Shown here piece after piece: positions 31,455 through 43,536 of a stretch of DNA of 45,671 bases; the stretch's first letter is position 1, and each line of letters starts with the position of its first letter. The position numbers and the translations under genes are program-made. The stretch is from Thermoleophilia bacterium. Its GTDB lineage: Bacteria > Actinomycetota > Thermoleophilia > Gaiellales > Gaiellaceae. The DNA lies in assembly GCA_023382435.1 (NCBI GenBank), contig JAHDVS010000015.1:1-45671 (forward strand). The letters run 5' to 3'. The notes beneath the pieces were generated by a model. The model saw only the letters and a list, made by a program, of their open reading frames with translations. It was not told the origin of the DNA and searched no databases.

Positions 31455-32581
31455 CTGGCGCCGTCGCGAGCCGGGTATTCGCGGCTATCGGGCCCCACGT
31501 ACAGTGAGCTCGGCCGGATCAGCCGGTTGTCGCGGTGCTGCTCGATCACGTGTGCGGCCCAGCCGACCACGCGGCTCGCGACGAACAGCGTCGTGAACAG
31601 CTCCGTGGGGATGCCGAGGTAGCGGTAGGTGGAGGCCGAGTAGAAATCGACGTTCGGGTAGAGGCCCTTCTCGGCGGTCACGACCCGCTCGATTCGCTCC
31701 GACATCGCGAACCAGTCGGGCTCGGAGCCGTCGGCGCGCCCCGCCAGCCTGCGAGCGAGCTCCTTGAGGATCTCCGCACGGGGATCCATCGTCTTGTAGA
31801 CGCGGTGGCCGAAGCCCATGATTCGCTCGTGCCCGGCGAGACGGCGGCGAATGTCGTCCTCGACACGATCGGGGTCGTCGATCGACTCGAGCGTTCGCAT
31901 CACCTGCTCGTTGGCGCCCCCGTGGAGCGGGCCCTTGAGCGCGCCGATAGCCCCGACGACGGCGGAGTGCATGTCCGCGAGAGTCGACGCGATCACGCGC
32001 GCCGTGAACGTGGACGCGTTCATCTCGTGGTCGGCGTGCAGGATCATCGCCACGTCGAACGTGCGAGCGGCGTCCTCGTCGGGGGGCCGCCCGCTCAGCA
32101 TGGTGAGGAAGCTCTCCGCGTACGAGAGCTCGGGGTCGGGGTCGACCGGCTCGAGCCCGGCACGGCGGCGGTGATAGCGGCAGACGAGCGTCGGGATCTT
32201 CGCGAGCAGGCGGATCGCCTTGCGCTGGTTCGCCTCCTCGGAGTTCGAGTCCTTGTCCGGGTCGTCGAACGACGTCGCGGAGACGGCCGTGCGCAGCATC
32301 TCCATGGGCGCCGCGTCGCGCGCGATCAGGTCGACGACCTGGGCCGCCTCCCCGGACACGGCCCTCGCTTCCCCGAGCTCGGCCGCGAACGCGGCGAGCT
32401 CGGCGGCCGACGGCAGCTCGCCACGAAGGAGCAGGAATGCGACCTCCTCGTAGGTGGCGTGGCGGGCGAGCTCGTGGATGTCGTAGCCGCGGAAGCCGAG
32501 GATGCCCTTCTGACCGTCGATCGAGCACAGCTCCGAGCGTGCGACGACGATCCCTTCGAGCCCTGCCTTCGCGTCGGTCAT
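31451..32581 (-). CDS. gltA: citrate synthase
   Basis: Condenses acetyl-CoA and oxaloacetate. The 376-residue protein is the short, gram-positive/archaeal-size form without the NADH-regulated N-terminal domain. It starts GLEGIVVARSELCSIDGQKG, has the active-site His in LKGPLHGGANEQVM, His and the signature MGFGHRVYKTMDPRAEIL, and catalytic Asp in NVDFYSASTYRYLGIP. ATG 32581 is 10 bases after TAGGAT (32597-32592), implying a leader of about three bases. It is divergent from mdh and coupled to the HEAT-repeat gene downstream. Confidence 0.96.
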   Translation of the reverse strand: MTDAKAGLEGIVVARSELCSIDGQKGILGFRGYDIHELARHATYEEVAFLLLRGELPSAAELAAFAAELGEARAVSGEAAQVVDLIARDAAPMEMLRTAVSATSFDDPDKDSNSEEANQRKAIRLLAKIPTLVCRYHRRRAGLEPVDPDPELSYAESFLTMLSGRPPDEDAARTFDVAMILHADHEMNASTFTARVIASTLADMHSAVVGAIGALKGPLHGGANEQVMRTLESIDDPDRVEDDIRRRLAGHERIMGFGHRVYKTMDPRAEILKELARRLAGRADGSEPDWFAMSERIERVVTAEKGLYPNVDFYSASTYRYLGIPTELFTTLFVASRVVGWAAHVIEQHRDNRLIRPSSLYVGPDSREYPARDGAS

Positions 32582-32591
32582 TCCGCGGCCA

Positions 32592-32663
32592 ATCCTACCG
32601 GGCGCCGGGTCGCCGGGCAGAGCGACAGCAGGCGCGCCCGCGCCCACCGCGGCCGAGTAGAAT
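32592..32663. promoter_or_regulatory. divergent promoters gltA / mdh
   Basis: Minus strand: TAGGAT at 32597-32592 (10 bases before the gltA ATG). Plus strand: TAGAAT at 32658-32663; the mdh transcript then has a leader of about 34 bases with CAGGGAG before ATG 32704. So one of the pair is near leaderless and the other leadered. Confidence 0.5.
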
Positions 32664-32703
32664 CGCGCCCGCCACACGACCGAAACAGGGAGCAGCGATC
32701 CAC

Positions 32704-33627
32704 ATGAGACGCAAGGTCACCGTTGTCGGCGCCGGCAATGTCGGCGCGACGGCAGCACAGGAGATCGCGAGGCGCGACTACGCCGACGTCGTCCTCGTCG
32801 ACATCGTGGAGGGCCTGCCGCAGGGCAAGGCGCTCGACATGAACGAGGCGGGGCCGGTGCTGGGCTACGAGGCGACGGTCGTCGGCACGAACGGCTACGA
32901 GGAGACGGCCGGCTCCGACGTCGTCGTGATCACCTCCGGCCGGCCGCGCGCGCCCGGCATGAGCCGCGACGACCTCGTCACCACGAACCAGGCGATCGTC
33001 AGGACGGTCACGGAAGCGGCCGTCGCCGCGTCGCCCGGGGCGATCGTGGTCGTCGTCACGAACCCGCTCGACGCGATGTGCCATGTCGCGAAGAGCGTGT
33101 CCGGCTTCCCCAAGGAGCGGGTGTTCGGCATGGCCGGGATTCTGGATACCGCGCGCTTCCGCACGTTCATCGCCTGGGAGACGGGCATGTCCGACCGGGA
33201 CGTGCAGGCGGTCGTGCTCGGCGGCCACGGCGACCAGATGGTGCCGGTGGTGTCGGCGACGACGGTCGGCGGCGTGCCGCTGACGAAGCTGACGACGCCG
33301 GAGCGAATCTCCGAGATGGTGGAGCGCACCCGCAAGGGCGGCGGCGAGGTCGTGAACCTGCTCGGCACGTCCGCCTGGTACGCGCCGGGCGCCGCGGTCG
33401 CGGAGATGGTCACGTCGATCATGCTCGACCAGAAGCGGCTGCTGCCCTGCACAGCCCTGCTCGAGGGCGAGTACGGCATCGACGGGCTCTACATGGGCGT
33501 CCCGGTCGTGCTCGGCTCGGGCGGGATCGAGCGGGTGGTCGAGCTCGAGCTGACGGGCGACGAGCAGGCGGAGCTCGGTCGTTCGGCCGACGCGGTCAGG
33601 GAGGTCGTCGCCGTCCTCGGCGGCTAG
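32704..33627 (+). CDS. mdh: malate dehydrogenase
   Basis: Oxidises malate to oxaloacetate with NAD, feeding citrate synthase next to it. The 307-residue protein is of the LDH-like MDH type: KVTVVGAGNVGATAAQEIA (NAD fold), substrate-binding Arg in GRPRAPGMSRDDL (the MDH-specific P-R-x-P-G-M-S-R loop), NPLDAMCHV, the second Arg in DTARFRTF, and catalytic His in GGHGDQMVPV. ATG 32704 follows CAGGGAG with good spacing; in-frame sequence upstream is not protein-like. Ends before a strong GC hairpin. Confidence 0.96.
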   Translation: MRRKVTVVGAGNVGATAAQEIARRDYADVVLVDIVEGLPQGKALDMNEAGPVLGYEATVVGTNGYEETAGSDVVVITSGRPRAPGMSRDDLVTTNQAIVRTVTEAAVAASPGAIVVVVTNPLDAMCHVAKSVSGFPKERVFGMAGILDTARFRTFIAWETGMSDRDVQAVVLGGHGDQMVPVVSATTVGGVPLTKLTTPERISEMVERTRKGGGEVVNLLGTSAWYAPGAAVAEMVTSIMLDQKRLLPCTALLEGEYGIDGLYMGVPVVLGSGGIERVVELELTGDEQAELGRSADAVREVVAVLGG

Positions 33628-33636
33628 CCACGGCTG

Positions 33637-33668
33637 CGCGCGCCCGCGCCGGGGCGCGCGGGCGCGCG
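33637..33668 (+). terminator. 13-bp GC hairpin after mdh
   Basis: Positions 33637-33649 pair perfectly with 33656-33668 around a 6-base loop, all G and C. It starts 10 bases after the mdh stop and ends 2 bases before the -10 of the next gene, so it may both end the mdh message and sit in the -35 zone of the ylbL-like promoter. Confidence 0.6.
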
Positions 33669-33670
33669 GG

Positions 33671-33676
33671 TACGAT
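33671..33676 (+). promoter_or_regulatory. -10 element of the YlbL-like gene
   Basis: TACGAT ends 7 bases before GTG 33684, predicting a leaderless transcript. The same hexamer precedes uppP. No recognisable -35; that space is filled by the mdh hairpin. Confidence 0.5.
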
Positions 33677-33683
33677 CGACTCC

Positions 33684-34706
33684 GTGCGGCGTCCCGCCAG
33701 CTGGCGCAAGGGTCTCGTGCTCGCTCTCGTCGTCGTCGGCGGGATCGGCGGGACGCTCTGGTTCGCCCCCTCGGGGGAGTATCTGCTCCTGCCCGACGAG
33801 GCGAAGCCCGTCGAGCCGCTCGTCGCGATCGAGGGCGAGGACGAGGCAACGGTCGACGCTGCCGGGAGCGGGATCTACATGGTCGACATCCTCGTCCGGA
33901 AGGCGAACCTGCTCGAGCGCCTGTTCCCCGGCCTGCACGAGGGAGCAACACTCGTGCCCGCCGACGTCCTGAACCCGGTCGGCGTGAGCGAGCAGCAGCG
34001 GCGCCAGAGCTCGAGGCTCGACATGACGCGCTCCCAGCAGATCGCCGCGACGGTCGCGCTGCGCACGCTCGGCTACGAGGTGGACGCGGTGCCCGTCGGC
34101 GCCGAGATCTCCCTCGTGCTCCCCGACTCGCCGGCGGCCCGGGCGGAGCTCCAGCCGGGGGACGTGATCGTCCGGGCGCGGGACCGCGATGTACGCACGC
34201 CCCAGGACCTCCGGGACGCGCTCGCCGATCTGGAGCCGGGCGCGGAGGTCACGATCACGGTGGAGCGTGAGGGCGAGACGGCGGTTCACACCGTCGCGAC
34301 GGAGGCGGCCGAGGACGACCCGGAGCGCGCCGTGATCGGCGTGCTCGTGCAGCAGGCGGCGGACATCGACCTGCCCGTCGAGATCGAGATCGACGCGGGG
34401 TCGATCGGTGGCCCCTCCGCCGGCCTCGCGTTCGCGCTCCACATCGTCGACGAGCTCGGCTCCGACGTCGATCGCGGCCGGACGGTGGTGGCCACCGGCG
34501 AGATCCTGCTCGACGGGAGCGTCGGGGCGATCGGCGGCATCCGCCAGAAGGTGATCGGCGCCCGGCGCGCCGAGGCCGACGTGTTCGTCGTGCCCGAGGA
34601 CAACGCCGAGGAGGCCCGCAAGTACGCCGACGGGTTACGCGTCGTGCCCGTGGAGACGTTCGACGAGGCGCTGAGCGCGCTCGGCGCCGCCCCCGCTACG
34701 TCGTGA
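33684..34706 (+). CDS. YlbL-type PDZ and Lon-like protease domain protein
   Basis: A 340-residue membrane-anchored protein: one N-terminal transmembrane segment (about 9-27, GLVLALVVVGGIGGTLWF), an N-terminal domain with the VDILVRKANLLERLFP block typical of the family, a PDZ domain (about 130-205; DSPAARAELQPGDVIVR), and a Lon proteolytic (S16) domain. The catalytic dyad is Ser about 246 (GGPSAGLAFAL) and Lys about 289 (GGIRQKVIGARRA). It faces outside the membrane and probably degrades extracytoplasmic proteins. GTG 33684 follows a leaderless TACGAT. The end overlaps the convergent aminotransferase gene by 11 bases. Confidence 0.9.
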   Translation: MRRPASWRKGLVLALVVVGGIGGTLWFAPSGEYLLLPDEAKPVEPLVAIEGEDEATVDAAGSGIYMVDILVRKANLLERLFPGLHEGATLVPADVLNPVGVSEQQRRQSSRLDMTRSQQIAATVALRTLGYEVDAVPVGAEISLVLPDSPAARAELQPGDVIVRARDRDVRTPQDLRDALADLEPGAEVTITVEREGETAVHTVATEAAEDDPERAVIGVLVQQAADIDLPVEIEIDAGSIGGPSAGLAFALHIVDELGSDVDRGRTVVATGEILLDGSVGAIGGIRQKVIGARRAEADVFVVPEDNAEEARKYADGLRVVPVETFDEALSALGAAPATS

Positions 34707-35796
34707 GGGGGACGGTCGTGCGGACGACCGTCGCGAGCCGCCGCACACCCTCGTGGATCTCGTCCACGGAGGGGAAGCTGAACGCGAGCCGGGCCGAGCT
34801 CTCGCCGCCGGGCCCGGGGAAGAAGTCGCTGCCTTTCACGAACGCGACCCCCGCTTCCGCGGCGCGGTCGAAGACGTCGTCGGTGAGCACGCCGACGGGG
34901 AAGTCGAGCCAGAGGAAGTAGCCGCCCTGCGGGCGGTTCCAGCTCGACCCGACGGGCATCTCGGCGGCTAGCGCCCCGACCATCGCGTCCCGACGGAGCC
35001 TCAGCAGCTCGCGGGCGCGCTCCAGGTTCGGCTCGAAGCCGCCGCGCCGGATCAGCTCGCGGATCGCCGCCTGCGGCAAGAGCGGCGGCGAGATGTACGT
35101 GGCGTTCGCGATCTTCTCGACCGGTGCCGCCAGCTCGGCAGGCACGACCACGTAACCGACCCGGAGGCCCGGAGCGACGGTCTTCGAGAACGACGAGGCG
35201 TAGACCACGCCGTCCCCGTCCGCGAGCTCGTACAGCGACGGCAGCGGCTCGCCCTCGAAGCGCACGAGCCCGTACGGGTCGTCCTCGAACAGCAGGAGCC
35301 CGTGCGTGCGGGCCAGCTCGACGAGCCCGCGGCGGCGCTCGAGGGACAGCGTCCGCCCGGAGGGGTTCTGGAAGGTCGGGATCGTGTAGAGGGCGCGCGG
35401 CGGGTCGTCCCCGGCGAGCAGCTCCTCGACGCGGTCGAGCTCGATCCCGTCGTCGTCCATGGGCACGCCCACGACCCGGGCGCCGAGCTCCCGCAGGACG
35501 AGGATCGTGCGGTCGTAGCTGGGCGCCTCGACGGCGACGCAGGCGCCGTCCCCGACGAGCTGGCGCATCACGAACCGGAAGGCGAGCAGCGAGCTCGGCG
35601 TCACGATCACCTGCGCCGGTGAGACCCCGTGCCGGGACGCGATCCACTCGCGGAGCGGCGCGTAGCCGCCGCCGGCCCCGTAGTTGAGGATCACAGACCC
35701 GTCGCGCTCGACGACGGCGCGGGCGCAGTCGGCGAGCTCCGCGACGGGGAGGATCTCGGGCGTCGGATTGCCGCGGGCGAAGGAGATCGCGTCCAC
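34696..35796 (-). CDS. PLP-dependent aminotransferase, class I/II (LysN/2-aminoadipate-like)
   Basis: A 366-residue fold-type I enzyme. Visible are the Tyr/Gly region LNYGAGGGYAPLREWIASRHG, TPSSLLAFRFVMRQL, NPSGRTLSLERRR (the Asn and Gly contacting PLP), DDPYGLVRFEG, and SSFSKTVAPGLRVGY with the PLP-binding Lys. This pattern matches 2-aminoadipate or MocR-like aminotransferases without the GntR DNA-binding domain. GTG 35796 is 8 bases after TAGACT (35810-35805), predicting a leaderless mRNA. The exact amino donor cannot be told. Divergent from the PFOR gene. Confidence 0.87.
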   Translation of the reverse strand: MDAISFARGNPTPEILPVAELADCARAVVERDGSVILNYGAGGGYAPLREWIASRHGVSPAQVIVTPSSLLAFRFVMRQLVGDGACVAVEAPSYDRTILVLRELGARVVGVPMDDDGIELDRVEELLAGDDPPRALYTIPTFQNPSGRTLSLERRRGLVELARTHGLLLFEDDPYGLVRFEGEPLPSLYELADGDGVVYASSFSKTVAPGLRVGYVVVPAELAAPVEKIANATYISPPLLPQAAIRELIRRGGFEPNLERARELLRLRRDAMVGALAAEMPVGSSWNRPQGGYFLWLDFPVGVLTDDVFDRAAEAGVAFVKGSDFFPGPGGESSARLAFSFPSVDEIHEGVRRLATVVRTTVPLTT

Positions 35797-35804
35797 GAGA
35801 GGCC

Positions 35805-35882
35805 AGTCTAGTCACGACCGCCGCCGGTACGTTCGGGCAGGTGCGCGCCTCCCACCGAACAGGTTGCGGTCCTCTCTAGGAT
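35805..35882. promoter_or_regulatory. divergent promoters aminotransferase / PFOR
   Basis: Minus strand: TAGACT at 35810-35805, 8 bases before the aminotransferase GTG. Plus strand: TAGGAT at 35877-35882. The predicted plus-strand start near 35889 gives a leader of about 32 bases with GGAGGAG (35905-35911), which points to ATG 35921 and not to the ATG at 35881, which lies inside the -10. Confidence 0.5.
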
Positions 35883-35920
35883 GAGGGGCACGGCTGTACG
35901 AGACGGAGGAGAAGACGGCT

Positions 35921-35991
35921 ATGGCCACCGACCTGCCCCGTCCCGGGGTGAAACGCCGCTCCGCGCCGGCGAGAACGGACCGGGTCGTCCG

Positions 35992-35995
<4 letters not shown>
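35921..35995 (+). CDS. 24-residue leader ORF coupled to PFOR
   Basis: ATG 35921 follows GGAGGAG by 9 bases and opens MATDLPRPGVKRRSAPARTD, ending in TGA 35993-35995. That stop overlaps, as GTGA, the GTG 35992 from which the PFOR protein starts. PFOR's own start has no good Shine-Dalgarno, so ribosomes may reach it through this small basic ORF. Alternatively a base error hides an N-terminal extension of PFOR. Peptide function unknown. Confidence 0.45.
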
Positions 35996-39572
<3,577 letters not shown>

Positions 39573-39576
<4 letters not shown>

Positions 39577-40580
39577 GCGTCGACCTCGCTACCCGCTATC
39601 TCGGCCTCGAGCTCGCCAACCCGCTCGTCCCGTCGGCATCGCCGCTCGGGGCCAGGCTCGACACGCTGCGCAGGCTCGAGGAGGCGGGCGCGTCCGCGGT
39701 GGTGCTGCCGTCGCTGTTCGAGGAGCAGTTCGAGCACGAGGCGGTCGCGGCCCACGAGCTGCGCGAGCTCCGGGCCCACAGCTTCGGCGAGGCGACGCTC
39801 GGGTACTTCCCCGTCCTCGAGGACTACCGGACCGGCCCGGAGACGTATCTCGAGCATGTGGCGGCGGCCAAGGCGGCGCTCTCGATCCCCGTCATCGCGT
39901 CGCTCAACGCCGCCTCCGTTGGCGGCTGGACGGGGTACGCGGCCCTGCTCGAGCAGGCGGGCGCGGACGCGCTCGAGCTGAACGTGTACCTGCTCGCCAC
40001 CGACCCGGAGGCGACGGCAGCCGACGTCGAGCAGCGCTACCTCGATCTCGTCGCGGCGGTGCGGGAGGTCGTGTCGATCCCGCTCGCGGTCAAGGTCGGC
40101 CCTTACTTCAGCTCGATGGCGAACATGGCGCGTCGCCTCGTCGCGACCGGCGCGGACGGGCTCGTGCTCTTCAACCGCTTCAACCAGCCCGACATCGACC
40201 TCGACGTCCTCGACGTCGCCCCCACCGTCGAGCTGAGCCGCCCCTGGGAGACGCGGCTGCCGCTCCGGTGGATCGCGATCCTGCGCGGGCGGGTGGCGGC
40301 CTCGCTCGCTGCCACCGGCGGCGTGCAGTCGGCCGCCGAGGTGTTGAAGCTTCTCCTCGTCGGGGCGGACGTGACGATGATGGCCTCGGCGCTGATCCGC
40401 CACGGCCCGGGCCACCTCGAGACCGTGCTGCGCGACACGCGCGCCTGGCTCGAGGCGAACGAGTACGAGTCCGTCGAGCAGCTCAAGGGCAGCCTGAGCC
40501 ACGAGCATTCGCCCGACCCGGCCGCCTTCGAGCGCTCGAACTACATGAAGGCGCTCGCCAGCTGGTGCACGCTGCCGTAG
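39573..40580 (+). CDS. dihydroorotate-dehydrogenase-like flavoprotein
   Basis: A 335-residue TIM-barrel protein of the DHOD-like family often found beside PFOR. LGLELANPLVPSASPLGA, IASLNAASVGGWTGYA, ALELNVYLL, PLAVKVGPYFSSMANMARRL and GADGLVLFNRFNQPDID resemble FMN-binding barrel strands; LRWIAILRGRVAASLAATGG and GADVTMMASALI are the phosphate-binding end. The catalytic Cys/Ser loop of true PyrD is not obvious, so a role in pyrimidine synthesis is doubtful. ATG 39573 overlaps the PFOR stop (ATGA). The strong linkage suggests a redox accessory role; the substrate is unknown. Confidence 0.85.
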
Positions 40581-40584
40581 GCAG

Positions 40585-40615
40585 CGCCGGCGCGCCCGCT
40601 CAGCGGGCGCCGGCG
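40585..40615. terminator. hairpin between convergent dihydroorotate-dehydrogenase-like gene and sucD
   Basis: GCGCCCGC (40592-40599) pairs with 40603-40610 around loop TCA; after a 2-base bulge five more pairs extend it (40585-40589 with 40611-40615). The loop TCA is the complement of the sucD stop codon, so the last sucD codons form half of the stem. It lies 5 bases after the plus-strand stop and may serve both strands. Confidence 0.6.
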
Positions 40616-41478
40616 ACGAGGTCGGCGACGAGGCGGGCTGCCTCGGTCGGGTTCGTGCCGACGCGGACGCCGCGGGCCTCGAGCGCCTCCTGCTTCGCCT
40701 TCGCGGTGCCGGCGGAGCCGGAGATGATCGCGCCCGCATGGCCCATCGTCTTGCCGGGCGGCGCCGTGCGGCCGGCGATGTAGCCGACGACGGGCTTCGT
40801 CATCCGCTCGGCGATGAACGCGGCCGCCTTCTCCTCCTCGGAGCCGCCGATCTCACCGACCATCACGACGAAGCGGGTCTCCGGGTCGGCCTCGAAACGC
40901 TCGAGCGCGTCGATGAACGAGGTGCCGACGACCGGGTCGCCGCCGATGCCGACGATCGTGGACTGGCCGACCCCGAGCTGGGTCAGCTCGTTGCCGATCT
41001 GGTAGGTGAGCGTGCCGGAGCGGCTGACGAGTCCGACGGGGCCGGGCGAGAAGATCTCCGCGGGGATGATCCCGACGTTCGCCTTGCCGGGCGAGAGCAC
41101 GCCCGGGCAGTTCGGCCCGACGAGCGTGACGCCGCGGGGGCGGATGTAGTTGTAGATCCGCAGCATGTCGTGGGCGGGGATGCCCTCGGTGATGCAGATC
41201 ACCGTCTCGATGCCGGCGTCGACGGCCTCGTAGATCGCGTCGGCGGCGAAGCGCGCCGGGACGAAGACCATGCTCGTGTTCGGCTTCGTCTCGGCCATCG
41301 CGTCGCGGACGGAGTCGAAGACGGGGACGCCCTCGACAGCCTCACCGCCCTTGCCGGGGGTGACGCCCGCGACCACGTTCGTCCCGTAGTCGCGGTTGCG
41401 AAGCGCGTGGAACTGCCCCTCGCGACCGGTGATGCCCTGGACGACGAGCCGCGTCGCCGCGTCGACGATGATCGCCAC
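40600..41478 (-). CDS. sucD: succinyl-CoA synthetase (succinate--CoA ligase) alpha subunit
   Basis: Works with SucC to interconvert succinyl-CoA and succinate with ATP or GTP. The 292-residue protein has the CoA-binding fold [88 protein letters not shown] and the phosphohistidine loop [17 protein letters not shown] 41478 overlaps the TAG of the methyltransferase gene by one base (TAGTG); the family N terminus ([17 protein letters not shown]) fits this start. It is separated from sucC by a methyltransferase gene. Confidence 0.96.
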   Translation of the reverse strand: MAIIVDAATRLVVQGITGREGQFHALRNRDYGTNVVAGVTPGKGGEAVEGVPVFDSVRDAMAETKPNTSMVFVPARFAADAIYEAVDAGIETVICITEGIPAHDMLRIYNYIRPRGVTLVGPNCPGVLSPGKANVGIIPAEIFSPGPVGLVSRSGTLTYQIGNELTQLGVGQSTIVGIGGDPVVGTSFIDALERFEADPETRFVVMVGEIGGSEEEKAAAFIAERMTKPVVGYIAGRTAPPGKTMGHAGAIISGSAGTAKAKQEALEARGVRVGTNPTEAARLVADLVAGAR

Positions 41479-42134
41479 TACCTCGCCCCCCTCACGCAGA
41501 TCCTGTCGAGTCGCAGCCGGCCCCCGTCGATCCGGTCGGCGAGGAGCGCCCGCACCCGGTCGGCCTCCGCTCCGGCGCAACCGGCGCGCTCGAGCCAGGG
41601 CCCGAGCTCGATCGCGAGATCGAGCACGCGAACGTCGAGGACGCGCAGACCGGCGGCGTCGAACAGCTCGCGCCAGCCCGCCTCGGTGTAGGTGCGGACG
41701 TGCGAGGGGTCTCGGAGCCTCTCCGCCTCCTCGGCCGCCTCGCCCGCGAACAGGTTGTCGGCGACGAGAACCCGATCGGCGCTGACGCGGGCGAGCTCGC
41801 GCAGCGCCGCGGCCGCGTCCGCGAAGTGGTGCGCGGCGAGCCGCGTCGCGACGACGTCGAAGCTCCCGTCCGCGAACGGGATGTGCTCCGCGCCGCAGAC
41901 GACGTCCGGCCTCATGCCGGGCGCGGGGTCGCAGGTCGTCACCTCGACGCCAGCCTCGCGCAGCCGCCGGGCGACGTGGCCGCCGCCGGTGCCGACGTCG
42001 AGCGCGCTGCTCGCGCCGGCCGACCACTCGACGAGCAGGTCGAGGTCGGGGCCCTGCCGGTGCGCCTCGCTCTCGCGATAGGCGTCGGCGCGGGCGCTCC
42101 AGAGCTCGGCGGCGCCGACCGACCCGGCGCTCAC
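41478..42134 (-). CDS. class I SAM-dependent methyltransferase inside the suc operon
   Basis: A 218-residue protein of the Methyltransf_11 type. SAM-binding motif I is [15 protein letters not shown] (about 43-57); the acidic end of strand beta-2 is [10 protein letters not shown]; motif around [27 protein letters not shown] is typical of ubiquinone/menaquinone-type or small-molecule enzymes. The C-terminal part ([17 protein letters not shown]) also fits. The substrate is unknown. GTG 42134 overlaps the sucC stop (GTGA) and its own TAG overlaps the sucD GTG, so all three are translated together, an unusual place for such an enzyme. Confidence 0.88.
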   Translation of the reverse strand: MSAGSVGAAELWSARADAYRESEAHRQGPDLDLLVEWSAGASSALDVGTGGGHVARRLREAGVEVTTCDPAPGMRPDVVCGAEHIPFADGSFDVVATRLAAHHFADAAAALRELARVSADRVLVADNLFAGEAAEEAERLRDPSHVRTYTEAGWRELFDAAGLRVLDVRVLDLAIELGPWLERAGCAGAEADRVRALLADRIDGGRLRLDRICVRGAR

Positions 42135-43270
42135 CGGGCCAGCTCCACGACCCGCTCCGCGGCGGACAGCATCGTCGACTCGACGTGGACGTTCGCCGGT
42201 GAGGACTCGGCGAGCAGCCGGCGACCCTCCTCGGCCTCGGTGCCGTCGAGGCGGACGACGACGGGCACGTCGATGCCGATCCGCTCGAGCGCCTCGAGTA
42301 GACCGCGAGCGACCTCTCCGCCGCGGGTGATGCCGCCGAAGATGTTGAACAGGATCGCCTTGACCGGGTCGGCGGTGATCACCTCGAGCGCGCCGACGAC
42401 GACATCGGCCTGGGCCCCGCCGCCGATGTCGCAGAAGTTCGCGGGCCGGCCGCCCGCCTGGGCGACCACGTCGAGCGTGGACATGACGAGCCCGGCGCCG
42501 TTGCCGAGGATGCCGATGTCGCCGTCGAGCTTCACGTAGGCGAGCCCCTTCTCCCGGGCGCGCTGCTCCTGGACGTCAGCGGCCGCGAGGTCGCGTAGCT
42601 CCGCCAGATCGGGATGGCGGTAGAGCGCGTTGTCGTCGATCGTGACCTTCGCGTCGAGCGCTCTCACCTCGCCCGCCGGCGTCACGATCAGCGGGTTGAT
42701 CTCGCACAGCATCGCCTCGCAGGAGACGAACGTCTCGTAGAGCTTCCCGACGATCGCGATCACCTGCTTCTGCTCGGCCGGCTCGCGAATCCCGGCCGCG
42801 AAGCAGAGCCAGCGGGCCTGGAAGGGGTGAAAGCCGACGAGCGGGTCGACGTGGAGGCGGGCGAGCTTCTCGGGCGAGGTGGCTGCGAGCTCCTCGATGT
42901 CGACGCCGCCCTCGGTCGTGAGCATGAACAGCGGCTTCTTCTCGCCGCGGTCGAACGTGACCGAGAGGTAGTACTCGCGCTCGATCTCCGAGGCCTTCTC
43001 GACCCAGAGGCGGTGGACGACGTGGCCGCGGATGTCCATCCCGAGGATGTCGGCGGCTCGCGCCTCGGCCTCCGACGGGCTCGCGGCGAGCTTGATCCCG
43101 CCGGCCTTGCCGCGCCCGCCCGCGTGCACCTGAGCCTTGACGACGACCGCGCCGCCGAGCTCCTGCGCCGCCTGGCGCGCGTCCTCCGGGGAGAGGGCGA
43201 GCCGGCCGTCCGAGACGGGGATCCCGAAGCGGCGGAACAGCTCCTTGCCCTGGTACTCGTAGAGGTCCAC
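42131..43270 (-). CDS. sucC: succinyl-CoA synthetase beta subunit
   Basis: The 379-residue ATP-grasp subunit starts [19 protein letters not shown], and has [19 protein letters not shown] (nucleotide lid), [21 protein letters not shown] (metal ligands), [14 protein letters not shown] and [21 protein letters not shown] 43270 lies 9 bases after TAGACT (43285-43280), giving a leader of two or so bases. The order sucC-methyltransferase-sucD is transcribed away from dodecin. Nucleotide preference (ATP or GTP) cannot be decided. Confidence 0.96.
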   Translation of the reverse strand: MDLYEYQGKELFRRFGIPVSDGRLALSPEDARQAAQELGGAVVVKAQVHAGGRGKAGGIKLAASPSEAEARAADILGMDIRGHVVHRLWVEKASEIEREYYLSVTFDRGEKKPLFMLTTEGGVDIEELAATSPEKLARLHVDPLVGFHPFQARWLCFAAGIREPAEQKQVIAIVGKLYETFVSCEAMLCEINPLIVTPAGEVRALDAKVTIDDNALYRHPDLAELRDLAAADVQEQRAREKGLAYVKLDGDIGILGNGAGLVMSTLDVVAQAGGRPANFCDIGGGAQADVVVGALEVITADPVKAILFNIFGGITRGGEVARGLLEALERIGIDVPVVVRLDGTEAEEGRRLLAESSPANVHVESTMLSAAERVVELAR

Positions 43271-43279
43271 CGGGGCGGG

Positions 43280-43329
43280 AGTCTAGGCGCTCGCACTATC
43301 CTGTGCTCTGCCAACCGAACCACAGGAGG
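43280..43329. promoter_or_regulatory. divergent promoters sucC / dodecin and dodecin RBS
   Basis: Minus strand: TAGACT 43285-43280 for sucC. Plus strand: TATCCT 43297-43302 for dodecin, followed by a leader of about 26 bases with a strong AGGAGG at 43324-43329, 5 bases before ATG 43335. The two -10s are only 11 bases apart, so the polymerases would compete. Confidence 0.55.
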
Positions 43330-43334
43330 TCACC

Positions 43335-43532
43335 ATGTCGGTCGCGAAGATCGTCGAGCTGACGGCCACGGGCGCGAGCATCGAGGAGGCGGTGGCCGAG
43401 GGTGTTGCGAAGGCAGGCGAGACCGTCCGGAACATCCAGCACGTCTGGGTGGGCAGCATCGAGGCAAACGTCGCAGACGGGCGCGTCGCGAGCTTCCACG
43501 TTCACCTCAAGGTGACGTTCCTCGTCGACTGA
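43335..43532 (+). CDS. dodecin (flavin-binding storage protein)
   Basis: A 65-residue protein whose dodecamer stores riboflavin or FMN (or binds CoA). [20 protein letters not shown], then [18 protein letters not shown] with the flavin-stacking Trp at about residue 38, and [12 protein letters not shown] are standard. It has the clearest Shine-Dalgarno in the window and stops 4 bases before the mutase ATG, so it is co-transcribed with the mutase. Confidence 0.95.
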   Translation: MSVAKIVELTATGASIEEAVAEGVAKAGETVRNIQHVWVGSIEANVADGRVASFHVHLKVTFLVD

Positions 43533-43536
43533 GTCG

